Assembly (NCBI GenBank): GCA_038843675.1 | Contig: JAWBRV010000012.1 | Coordinates: 1-36,095, forward strand | Direction of reading: 5' to 3' | Origin: Candidatus Bathyarchaeia archaeon | GTDB taxonomy: Archaea > Thermoproteota > Bathyarchaeia > 40CM-2-53-6 > CALIRQ01 | Length of the DNA stretch: 36,095 bases | Part shown: in pieces, positions 15,653-23,203 of the stretch | How positions within the stretch are numbered: the first letter of the stretch is position 1 | Layout of the letters: each line of letters starts with the position of its first letter | Program-made: the position numbers and the translations under genes | The notes under the pieces: generated by a model | Seen by the model: the letters and a program-made list of their open reading frames with translations, nothing else | Database searches by the model: none | Told to the model about the DNA's origin: nothing

Positions 15653-15751
15653 ATGATAATGGGCGCTTCGATGGCCGGGAACTTCCGAGCGCGGGGTATG
15701 GAGTTGAAGGCCCTCACTAGATTTGGCGATATGGCTGGGGATGAGCCCTGA
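15653..15751 (+). other. Candidate 32-codon leader ORF before purS
   Basis: An open frame with ATG 15653 and TGA 15749-15751 sits in the purine operon leader and ends within the GAGGG ribosome binding site of purS. Its product (opening MIMGASMAGNFRARG) resembles no family I know. Its codons (gcc, cgg, ggg, agg-poor) do not clearly resemble the neighbours. It may be a translated leader, or chance. Confidence 0.2.
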
Positions 15752-15759
15752 GGGAATAC

Positions 15760-16029
15760 TTGGTCGAGGTAATCATACAAAATAAGGAGATGGCGAAGGA
15801 TCCGGAGGGTGAGACGATAGAGAGGGACCTCATCCATAGGGGAGGATACGATTCTATAAGGGCCGTGAGATCCGGCAAGTATCTTCGGATGCTCGTCAAG
15901 GCGGATGGCCCTCGGATGGCGAGGGAGATCGTGGTCAAGATGTGCAATGAGCTGAGGTTGTTCAACCCCGTCGTCCATTCCTGCTCCGTAAAGGTCAGGG
16001 CGAGCGGGGGGAAAGGTGGCAAGGATTGA
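15760..16029 (+). CDS. purS: Phosphoribosylformylglycinamidine synthase subunit PurS
   Basis: An 89-residue PurS, the small subunit that bridges PurQ and PurL and helps form the ammonia channel of FGAM synthase. Visible signature: DPEGETIERDL near residue 14 followed by GYDSIRAVRSGKYLRM. The TTG at 15760 is supported by a GAGGG site five bases ahead; a stop codon at 15742 prevents a longer form with a standard start. First gene of the plus-strand purine operon; its TGA overlaps the purQ start as TTGA. Confidence 0.93.
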   Translation: MVEVIIQNKEMAKDPEGETIERDLIHRGGYDSIRAVRSGKYLRMLVKADGPRMAREIVVKMCNELRLFNPVVHSCSVKVRASGGKGGKD

Positions 16030-16751
16030 GGATCGCGGTCCTCAACTTCCCCGGATCGAATTGCGAGTTGGATACGGTCTACGTCCTCCGCCGGCTCTTG
16101 AACTTAGATGCCGAGCTCGTATGGCATGAGGCCTTCGATCGATCCGGGTATGATGCGGTCATATTGCCGGGCGGCTTCTCCTATGGGGATTACCTCAGGG
16201 CCGGGGCGATAGCTGCCCATAGCCCGGCCATGAGGCACGTGAAGGCCATGGCGGATGATGGGAAGCCCGTGATCGGAATATGCAATGGGTTCCAAATATT
16301 AACGGAGGCCGGATTGCTCCCCGGGGCTCTCCTAAGGAACGAGGGGTTGAACTTCATTTGCCGATGGGTTTCGCTGAGGGTGGAATCTAACAAGAGCGCA
16401 TTGACTTGGCTGATGCCGAGGGGCGCAATCATAAGGTTGCCGATCGCCCATGCCGAGGGGCGATATGTTAACGAGAGGCGCGCGATCAAGGAGCTTTGGA
16501 GGAACGGGCAAGTGATCTTGACCTACGTCGATGAGCTGGGGAACCCGACCCCCGATGCCAACCCGAACGGCTCCATGGACAACATAGCCGGGATATGCAA
16601 TGAATGGGGGAACGTCGTTGGGCTGATGCCCCATCCGGAGAGGGGATCGGAGAGGGTGCTGAGCCCCTTCGGTAGCGAGGATGGCCTCATGTTATTCGAA
16701 TCGCTGCTCTGCTTCATGGAGGGGAGGGATGGACCCTGCGAAGCGAATTGA
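16026..16751 (+). CDS. purQ: Phosphoribosylformylglycinamidine synthase subunit PurQ
   Basis: A 241-residue class I glutamine amidotransferase that supplies ammonia to PurL. The nucleophile elbow GICNGFQ places the catalytic Cys at about residue 86; the oxyanion region is LPGGFSYGDYLRAG, and the His-Glu of the triad lie in LMPHPER near residue 212. Opening RIAVLNFPGSNCELD is typical. Start TTG 16026 overlaps the purS stop, and its own stop overlaps purL in the same TTGA way, so subunits S, Q and L are made in a coupled series. Confidence 0.95.
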   Translation: MRIAVLNFPGSNCELDTVYVLRRLLNLDAELVWHEAFDRSGYDAVILPGGFSYGDYLRAGAIAAHSPAMRHVKAMADDGKPVIGICNGFQILTEAGLLPGALLRNEGLNFICRWVSLRVESNKSALTWLMPRGAIIRLPIAHAEGRYVNERRAIKELWRNGQVILTYVDELGNPTPDANPNGSMDNIAGICNEWGNVVGLMPHPERGSERVLSPFGSEDGLMLFESLLCFMEGRDGPCEAN

Positions 16752-18955
16752 GGGTTGGGACGTCCCTGAAGCCGGAGGAGATGGATTACATAATCGGCCA
16801 GCTGTGCAGGGAGCCAAACCGCGTCGAGCTCGGCATGCTCGAGCTGATGTATTCGGAGCATTGCTCCTATAAGAGCAGCAGGCCGATCCTGAGGATTCTC
16901 CCGAAGGAGGGGCCGAGGGTCCTCGTAGGGCCGGGCTATGATGCTGGGATAGTGGATATAGGCAATGGCTACGTCGTCGCCTTTAAGATTGAGAGCCACA
17001 ATCACCCCTCCGCCATAGATCCCTATAACGGCGCTGCCACAGGGATCGGCGGGATCGTTCGCGATATCCTCTGCACCAATTGCAGGCCCGTGGCCCTCTT
17101 GGATTCCCTGAGGTTCGGCCCGCCGAGGAAGGGGAGAACCAAGTGGTTGTTGAAATACGTTGTGAAGGGGATATCAGATTACGGCAATAGGATCGGCGTC
17201 CCCACTATCGCCGGCGAGGTGGAGTTCGATGAGAGCTTCGAAACCAATTGCTTGGTCAACGTGGCCTGCGTCGGCATAGGGAGGAGGGATTCCATAGTGC
17301 TGGCGAAGATGGAGAGGCCCGGGGATTACATAGTCCTGATGGGCAGCTCCACTGGGAGGGATGGAATACATGGCGTCACCTTCGCCTCGAAGACCATAAC
17401 CGCGGAATCCGAGGAGGAGAGGCCATCCGTACAGATCGGAGACCCCTTCATGAAGAAGATGATAATCGAGGCCACCTTGGAGGCGGTAGCAACGGGCTTT
17501 ATAACGGGCTTGAAGGACTTGGGGGGCGCGGGCTTGACGTGCGCGCTATCGGAGATGTCCTTCAAGGGCGGTACTGGGGTGGAGGTGGACTTGGAGAAGG
17601 TTCACCTGCGGGAGGAGGGGATGACGCCATATGAGATAATGCTATCAGAATCCCAAGAGAGGATGCTCTTCGTCGTGAAACCCGAAGGCCTAGAAAAGGT
17701 CCTTGAGGTCTTCAGGAAGTGGGGCTTGCCCTATTCTGTGATCGGGAAGGTCACCGATACGGGGGAAGTCTTGGTTAGGCATCGGGGGGAGGTGGTCGCT
17801 AGGCTTCCCTCAAAGCTCTTGGCGGAAACCCCGATCCTGAGGAGGAGGGCCAAGAGGCCGAAGGATCTCCCCAAAATGCTCAAGGTCCCTAAGCCCAGGG
17901 AGCCGAGGGATCTCGGGAGGGTGTTGGTCAAGATGCTCTCTTCCCCAAACATAGCGAGCAAGGAACCCATCTATTCTCAATATGATTACGAGGTCGGCGT
18001 CAGGACGATCGTGAAGCCGGGCGATGGGGACGCGGCTGTCCTGAGGCTTCTTGAGGAGCCCAGGGCCATAGCCGTCAAGGCCGATTGCAATAGCCGGCAT
18101 TGTCGCCTCGATCCCTTCAACGGCCATGCCGGCGCCGTCGCGGAATCCGCTAGGAATGTTGTGGCGGTTGGCGCCGAGCCGATCGCCGCTGTCGATTGTT
18201 GCAACTTTGGAAACCCGGAGAGGCCCGAGGTATTTTGGCAATTCGTTGAGGGGATCAGGGGCCTCTCCTATATGCTCGAGGGGCTCGGGATCCCATGCGT
18301 CGGCGGAAACGTGAGCTTTTACAACGAGGACGAGAGGACCGGGAGGGCCGTGAACCCCACGACCGTTGTGGTGACCTTGGGTCTCGTGGAGGAATTGGAT
18401 TGGGTGACGACGATGGCCTTCAAGGAGCACGGCGATGAGATATTCGTCGTTGGAAGGACTTATGCGGAGATGGGGGGATCCGAATATTATCATTGGATCC
18501 ATGGCATAAGCGGCGGAAAACCCCCGCGCGCATCCCCGGAAAGGGAGAGGGCATCCATGGCGGTCGTCAAGGATGCCATCAGGGGCGGCTTGATCGATGC
18601 CGCCCACGATTGCTCAAAGGGCGGTATCGCGGTGGCGTTGGCCGTAATGGCCATGAAGGGCGGGTTGGGGGCCGATGTGGACTTGGGGCGCATACCTCGC
18701 TCTGGGGTGGAGCGGTTGGACGAGCTGTTGTTCTCGGAGTCCTACGCGAGGTTCATAATCTCTGCCCAACCCGGCGCCGCGCGCGAGCTCAGGGCCATAG
18801 CCGAAAGGCATGGATGCGCGCTCTCGAGGCTGGGGAGGGTGATCGATTCCCCCGAGCTCTCCATGAGGCATGGGGAGAGGGAGATCCGATGCGGGCTCGG
18901 GGAATTGATGGAGGCATGGAAGGGATCCATGAGGAGGTACTTGGGGGAGCTTTGA
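16748..18955 (+). CDS. purL: Phosphoribosylformylglycinamidine synthase subunit PurL
   Basis: A 735-residue small-type PurL, which converts FGAR to FGAM with ATP and ammonia from PurQ. Family features in order: EPNRVELGMLELMYSEHCSYKSS near residue 20 (broken by the usual Ser-Glu-His-Cys core), FKIESHNHPSAIDPYNGAATG near residue 80, a GGAGLTCALSEM segment near 258, then a second AIRS-like half with DPFNGHAGAVAESARN and the GGNVSFYNE and HDCSKGGIAVALA segments. Length is usual for the three-subunit enzyme. TTG start by TTGA overlap with purQ; its own TGA overlaps purF likewise. Confidence 0.96.
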   Translation: MRVGTSLKPEEMDYIIGQLCREPNRVELGMLELMYSEHCSYKSSRPILRILPKEGPRVLVGPGYDAGIVDIGNGYVVAFKIESHNHPSAIDPYNGAATGIGGIVRDILCTNCRPVALLDSLRFGPPRKGRTKWLLKYVVKGISDYGNRIGVPTIAGEVEFDESFETNCLVNVACVGIGRRDSIVLAKMERPGDYIVLMGSSTGRDGIHGVTFASKTITAESEEERPSVQIGDPFMKKMIIEATLEAVATGFITGLKDLGGAGLTCALSEMSFKGGTGVEVDLEKVHLREEGMTPYEIMLSESQERMLFVVKPEGLEKVLEVFRKWGLPYSVIGKVTDTGEVLVRHRGEVVARLPSKLLAETPILRRRAKRPKDLPKMLKVPKPREPRDLGRVLVKMLSSPNIASKEPIYSQYDYEVGVRTIVKPGDGDAAVLRLLEEPRAIAVKADCNSRHCRLDPFNGHAGAVAESARNVVAVGAEPIAAVDCCNFGNPERPEVFWQFVEGIRGLSYMLEGLGIPCVGGNVSFYNEDERTGRAVNPTTVVVTLGLVEELDWVTTMAFKEHGDEIFVVGRTYAEMGGSEYYHWIHGISGGKPPRASPERERASMAVVKDAIRGGLIDAAHDCSKGGIAVALAVMAMKGGLGADVDLGRIPRSGVERLDELLFSESYARFIISAQPGAARELRAIAERHGCALSRLGRVIDSPELSMRHGEREIRCGLGELMEAWKGSMRRYLGEL

Positions 18956-20397
18956 AGCCCGAGGGGCGCGAGGCCTGCGGCGTGATGGGGATTTCCTTGG
19001 AGCGCGGGAACGTATCCCCGATCATATACTATGGCCTGATGGCCCTCCAGCATAGGGGCCAAGAATCCTGCGGGATCTCCGTATACGACGGGAGTGCTCT
19101 GAGGACCGTGCGAAGATATGGCCTCGTTGGCGAGGAGCTCAAGCGCGTGGCGAGAACCTTGGGGGGAAGGGCGGGCATAGGCCACGTGAGATATTCCACC
19201 CTTGGGGAATCTTCGTTGATCAACGCGCAACCCATTCCCATAAAGATGGGCGGGGAGACGTTCTCAATAGCCCATAATGGCACAATAGTCAACTATGGAC
19301 AGCTAAGGGAGCGCCTCAGGAAGAGGGGGATCATGCTGAAGACCGAATCCGATTCGGAGGTAATATTGAGGATCTTCCTCGACTCCTACAAGAGGGGTTG
19401 CGATATATTCGGGAGCTTGGAATCATGCTCCGAGAGGATCGAAGGCGGCTATTCCATAGTCATTGTGAACTCCAAGGGGGAGCTCATAGCTGCCCGGGAC
19501 CCGCTTGGCCTAAGGCCGCTTTGCATGGGGAATTCGGGGAACTCGGTCGCCATAGCATCGGAGAGCGTTGCCTTGGATATAAACTCCTTATCCCTCATCG
19601 GGGATATCGAACCCGGGACCGCCGTATTGGTTGGGGAGGAGGGGGTTGATGTGGAAAGGTTCGCTAGTTGTCCGCGGAGGGCCTATTGCATGTTCGAATA
19701 TGTATACTTCAGCAGGCCCGATTCTATCTTGGAGGGGAGGAGCGTATATGATGTGAGGTTGCGCCTTGGGAGGAACCTAGCGGATACGATCGATGGCGAT
19801 ATAGACAGCATAGTCCCGGTCCCCGATACATCTAGGACGGCGGCCGAGGGGCTATCGAGGATGACGGGGATCCCGGTGGCGGAGGGCTTGATAAAGAACA
19901 GATACGTCCATAGGACCTTCATAATGCCGACCCAAGAGGCTAGGGAGGGGGCCGTCAGGATGAAGCTGAATCCGCTCAAATCGGTAATAAAGGGGAAAAG
20001 GATAGTCTTGGTGGATGATAGCATAGTGAGGGGCACGACGCTGAAGAACATAGTGGCCATGCTCAAATCCTCGGGGGCCAAGGAAGTCCACGTGAGGATC
20101 ACTTGCCCGCCGATAATATCCCCATGCTTCTATGGGATAGACATATCGAGCCGATCCGAGCTCATAGCAGCCAATAACTCCGTTGAGGAGATCGAGAGGA
20201 TCTTGGGCGCCGATAGCTTGGTATATCAAAGCCTCGAGGGCCTGATAGAGGCCATAGGGCTGCCTAGGGAGGACCTCTGCAACGCCTGCCTGACGGGCGA
20301 GTATCCAACCCCCATGGCCCAGGAGAGGGCTGAGGAGGACGCCCGGAGGCCCCGGCGGCCGATCGCGAGGGGGATCGAGGGCATATGGCGGGCATAA
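18952..20397 (+). CDS. purF: Amidophosphoribosyltransferase (catalytic copy)
   Basis: A 481-residue PurF, first enzyme of purine synthesis: PRPP plus glutamine to phosphoribosylamine. TTG 18952, in the TTGA overlap with purL, gives a short propeptide of eight residues before the ACGVMGI segment whose Cys becomes the N-terminal nucleophile. Glutamine-site parts are intact: HVRYSTLG, AHNGTIVNYGQL, TESDSEVIL. The PRPP part has the flexible loop IKNRYVHRTFI and the loop LVDDSIVRGTT. Four Cys suited to a 4Fe-4S cluster, as in the B. subtilis type, appear in AYCMFEY, SPCFYG and CNAC. The open frame extends upstream inside purL, but that part has no family match. Confidence 0.95.
   Translation: MKPEGREACGVMGISLERGNVSPIIYYGLMALQHRGQESCGISVYDGSALRTVRRYGLVGEELKRVARTLGGRAGIGHVRYSTLGESSLINAQPIPIKMGGETFSIAHNGTIVNYGQLRERLRKRGIMLKTESDSEVILRIFLDSYKRGCDIFGSLESCSERIEGGYSIVIVNSKGELIAARDPLGLRPLCMGNSGNSVAIASESVALDINSLSLIGDIEPGTAVLVGEEGVDVERFASCPRRAYCMFEYVYFSRPDSILEGRSVYDVRLRLGRNLADTIDGDIDSIVPVPDTSRTAAEGLSRMTGIPVAEGLIKNRYVHRTFIMPTQEAREGAVRMKLNPLKSVIKGKRIVLVDDSIVRGTTLKNIVAMLKSSGAKEVHVRITCPPIISPCFYGIDISSRSELIAANNSVEEIERILGADSLVYQSLEGLIEAIGLPREDLCNACLTGEYPTPMAQERAEEDARRPRRPIARGIEGIWRA
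19022..19091 (+). repeat. 70-base exact direct repeat, copy 1 (in purF)
   Basis: Identical base for base to 20440-20509 in the following paralogue. It encodes the YYGLMALQHRGQESCGISVYDG part of the glutaminase domain. Flanking coding sequence of the two genes differs strongly, including at synonymous sites, so the identity suggests a recent local gene conversion. Confidence 0.95.
20239..20261 (+). repeat. 23-base exact repeat near the 3' end of purF, copy 1
   Basis: Identical to 21630-21652 in the paralogue; encodes the GLIEAIGL segment close to the C-terminal CxxC. A second, shorter patch of perfect identity between the two genes. Confidence 0.85.
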
Positions 20398-21719
20398 TAG
20401 GGCTATACGGCTACGATCCCGCTTGGAAGATGGCTAGGTTCATATACTATGGCCTGATGGCCCTCCAGCATAGGGGCCAAGAATCCTGCGGGATCTCCGT
20501 ATACGACGGAGAGCGCATCCTTTGCGATGGCCGCGCCGGAATGGTCGATCAGGCCTTCGGGGAGGCGGAGCTCGAGGCGCTAAGGGGGTGGATCGGTATA
20601 GGTCAAGTCGATCCAGGGCCGCCAAATTCCCCCAAGCCCTCATTCGCCAAATGCCCAATCGGGCTATCATTGGTTTGCGATGGCTCGGCGGCTGGCGCGG
20701 TCAAGGCCGCGAAGGAGCGCGGCTTGGCGGTGGAGGATCCGCAAAGCGCATTGGCAGCCCTCCTCTCCAAGGAGCTAGCCGACGGGGATCCCTTCGGCGC
20801 CATCGAGAGGGTCGCGGGGATTCTTGGGGGCGCTTGCAACTTCATAGCCCTCACCGAGCGCGGGGAGATGATCGCCTATAGGGGGGAGCTGGGCATAAAG
20901 CCCATGGTCGTCGGGAACTTCGGATTCGATTATGGGGCGGTCGCCTCGGAGAGCTGCGCCCTAGACGTCATAGGCGCTGAGCTGAAGGCGGATATATCGC
21001 CCGGGGAGGCATATCTCTTCACGCCTTGGAGCATAGAGAGGAGGACGATCGGGGAGGCTGATCCGAAGTATTGCGCCTTCGAATACGTCTACTTGGCTAG
21101 GCCCGATTCAATAATGAACGGGAGGAGCGTTTACGAGGTCAGGATGAGGATCGGGGAGAGGTTAGCGCTCGAGAGCGACGTCCGGGACGCGGATTCCGTC
21201 CTAGCGGTGCCCGAAACTGCCATCCCATTCGCCATGTCATTCTCGAACGCGACCAAGAAGCCGATCGGGATGGGGTTCGTCCAAACCGGGAGGAGGGTCA
21301 GGAGCGCCATAAGGCCGACCCAATTCGAGAGGCTCGTGGGCGTGCAGCTCAAATTAAACCCAATAAGGGCGGCGATGGCCGGGAAGAGGATAATCCTCAT
21401 AGATGATAGCGTCGTTAGGGGCACGACGACCAAGAACACCGTGAAGGTCATGAGGAACAGGATGGGGGCTAAGGAGGTTCACGTGAGGATAGGCAGCCCG
21501 AGGATAATCTCCCAATGCCCCTTCGGGATAGAGGTCCCGGATAAGGACGAGCTAATAGCCGCCCATTTGAACGAGGAGGAGGTTGGGAAGGTCGTTGAAG
21601 CGGATACGTTCCATTGGCTCAGCTTGGAAGGCCTGATAGAGGCCATAGGGCTACCGAGGGGGAGCCTATGCCTCGGCTGCTTCACCGGGGAATACCCGAG
21701 GCATGGTGATCGGAGTTGA
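20385..21719 (+). CDS. PurF-like protein with degenerate glutaminase site
   Basis: A 444-residue paralogue of PurF, starting at ATG 20385, 13 bases before the purF stop. Aligned with its neighbour, the catalytic Cys is replaced by Ala (MAGIIGL against ACGVMGI), RYSTLG by VDPGPP, the AHNGT loop by CDGSA, and the TESDSE segment by VEDPQS: every glutamine-site motif is gone. The PRPP loop LIDDSVVRGTT is intact, but the flexible-loop segment KNRYVHRTF is replaced by QTGRRVRSA. The four cluster-type Cys (KYCAFEY, SQCPFG, CLGC) are kept. It is thus not a stand-alone glutamine-using PurF; it may be a regulatory or structural partner of the true PurF, an ammonia-using enzyme, or a PRPP/nucleotide sensor. 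The frame is intact and coupled to purD, so it is a working gene. Confidence 0.85.
   Translation: MAGIIGLYGYDPAWKMARFIYYGLMALQHRGQESCGISVYDGERILCDGRAGMVDQAFGEAELEALRGWIGIGQVDPGPPNSPKPSFAKCPIGLSLVCDGSAAGAVKAAKERGLAVEDPQSALAALLSKELADGDPFGAIERVAGILGGACNFIALTERGEMIAYRGELGIKPMVVGNFGFDYGAVASESCALDVIGAELKADISPGEAYLFTPWSIERRTIGEADPKYCAFEYVYLARPDSIMNGRSVYEVRMRIGERLALESDVRDADSVLAVPETAIPFAMSFSNATKKPIGMGFVQTGRRVRSAIRPTQFERLVGVQLKLNPIRAAMAGKRIILIDDSVVRGTTTKNTVKVMRNRMGAKEVHVRIGSPRIISQCPFGIEVPDKDELIAAHLNEEEVGKVVEADTFHWLSLEGLIEAIGLPRGSLCLGCFTGEYPRHGDRS
20440..20509 (+). repeat. 70-base exact direct repeat, copy 2 (in purF paralogue)
   Basis: Second copy of the repeat at 19022-19091, at the same reading phase and the same place in the protein fold. 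The bases immediately before and after differ. Confidence 0.95.
21630..21652 (+). repeat. 23-base exact repeat, copy 2 (in purF paralogue)
   Basis: Second copy of 20239-20261, in the same frame near the C-terminus of the paralogue. Confidence 0.85.
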
Positions 21720-23197
21720 AGGTGCTTCTGGTCGGAGAGGGGGCTAGGGAGCACGCGATAGCCAGCGCCATATGCAGGAGCCCGCAGGGCCCCAAGCTAT
21801 ACGCGGCGATGAGGCTTATGAACCCCGGGATCCGGGAGCTCTGCCTCAGGAGCGGCGGGGACGTGGTCCTCGGCGATTCCATGGACCCGGGTTTCATCTC
21901 CAAGGCGGCCGATAGGTTCTCGGTCGATTTCGTCTTCATCGGCCCGGAGGAGCCCCTCTTCAGGGGGGCCGCCAATGCGGTCGAAGGGATGGGGATAGCG
22001 TGCATAGGGGCGAGGCGCGAGGCCGCTGAAATAGAGATGTCCAAGGCCTTCATGAGGAGGCTGATGTGGAAGCATAAGATACCGGGAAGGCTTAGATTCC
22101 AAGCCTTCAGGAACCTCGAGGATGCGATCGCCTATATAGAGGAATACGCTGAAAGCGTGGCGATAAAGCCCGCTAGGCAGGCTGGGGGAAAGGGCGTCAA
22201 GGTGATAGCGGATTTCCAAGCCTATCTTAGCAAGGAGAAGGGCCATGTGAAAGCGGAGCATGCGAAGGCCATAGAAACCAAGTATATGAAGGGATATTCC
22301 GATATAGAGGACAGGATATTGATCGAGGAACGAGTCGAAGGCCCGGAGTATACGGTGCAGATGTTCACGGACGGCGACTCGGTAGCACCTTTTCCCTTGG
22401 TCCAAGACAATAAGAACGCATACGATATGGATATAGGGCCCGAAACGGGAGGGATGGGCTCCATATCAGGCAAGGGCATGCTCCTGCCCTTCATAACGCG
22501 GGAGGAGTACGATGCCTCGATCGATATCGTGAGGAGGTGCGTGAAGGCCCTCGAGGCCGAGCTCGGCGTGAAATATAAGGGGATCATATCGGGGCAGATG
22601 ATGCTCACCCCGTTATGGGGGCCAACGATAATAGAGTTCTACAGCCGATTCGGGGATCCCGAGGGCGTCAATGTGCTCCCGCTCTTGAGGACCGATATGG
22701 TGGAGATAATGGAGGCGATCGCCTCCGGCAAGTTGCATAAGGTGAGGATGGAGTTCGAGGATGCGGCGACCGTCGTGAAATGCTTCGCCCCGAGGGGATA
22801 TCCGGAGCGCAGGGATCTGGCGGCCGGCCATCCAGTCCGGATCGATGTGGAGGCCATAAGGGCCATGGGGTGCGAGGTATTCTACGGCTCGGTGGATTTG
22901 GCGCCCGATGGGGGACTCGTCACTGGGGGATCGCGGATCTGCGAAGTATTCGCGAAGGGCGAAGAGCTCCCGGAGATCAGCGAAAGAATAGAGCGCTGCT
23001 CGCCCTTCATATATTGTTTGGATGGATGGGGAGTATTTCACAGGAGCGATATAGGATCGGCGACACTCCTTAAGAGGAGGATCGAGCAATCCGAGCTGAT
23101 AAGGGACGTATATAGATATAGGATGGAGAAGGGGTTGATCGGAATGGATATTGATTGGATCCCCGGGAAGGGGAAGATAATCCATTCGGCGTGGTGA
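21716..23197 (+). CDS. purD: Phosphoribosylamine-glycine ligase
   Basis: A 493-residue ATP-grasp enzyme that joins glycine to phosphoribosylamine to give GAR. It opens with KVLLVGEGAREHAIA, then FIGPEEPL near residue 80, the ATP-grasp KPARQAGGKGVKV near 147, DIGPETGGMGSIS near 240, and EFYSRFGDPEG near 305, where many bacterial PurD have EFNxRFGDPE. It is longer than the bacterial form, with an insert around residues 160-200 and a longer C-terminal part. TTG 21716 overlaps the stop of the purF paralogue as TTGA. Confidence 0.94.
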   Translation: MKVLLVGEGAREHAIASAICRSPQGPKLYAAMRLMNPGIRELCLRSGGDVVLGDSMDPGFISKAADRFSVDFVFIGPEEPLFRGAANAVEGMGIACIGARREAAEIEMSKAFMRRLMWKHKIPGRLRFQAFRNLEDAIAYIEEYAESVAIKPARQAGGKGVKVIADFQAYLSKEKGHVKAEHAKAIETKYMKGYSDIEDRILIEERVEGPEYTVQMFTDGDSVAPFPLVQDNKNAYDMDIGPETGGMGSISGKGMLLPFITREEYDASIDIVRRCVKALEAELGVKYKGIISGQMMLTPLWGPTIIEFYSRFGDPEGVNVLPLLRTDMVEIMEAIASGKLHKVRMEFEDAATVVKCFAPRGYPERRDLAAGHPVRIDVEAIRAMGCEVFYGSVDLAPDGGLVTGGSRICEVFAKGEELPEISERIERCSPFIYCLDGWGVFHRSDIGSATLLKRRIEQSELIRDVYRYRMEKGLIGMDIDWIPGKGKIIHSAW

Positions 23198-23203
23198 TCC
23201 ACG

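Noticed and set aside
15610-15978. Minus-strand open frames opposite purS
   Set aside because: They cross the purine promoter and purS with no motif; shadows of purS.
17810-18607. 265-codon minus-strand open frame
   Set aside because: Antisense to the well-supported purL; no domain features.
18493-18951. Long open frame upstream of and in phase with purF, giving a 634-residue reading
   Set aside because: It lies wholly inside purL in another frame and has no family match; PurF begins at TTG 18952 with the usual short propeptide before Cys.
20385-21719. Calling the second purF a pseudogene
   Set aside because: Frame, length, PRPP loop, cluster cysteines and translation coupling are all intact; only the glutaminase site and the flexible loop are changed.
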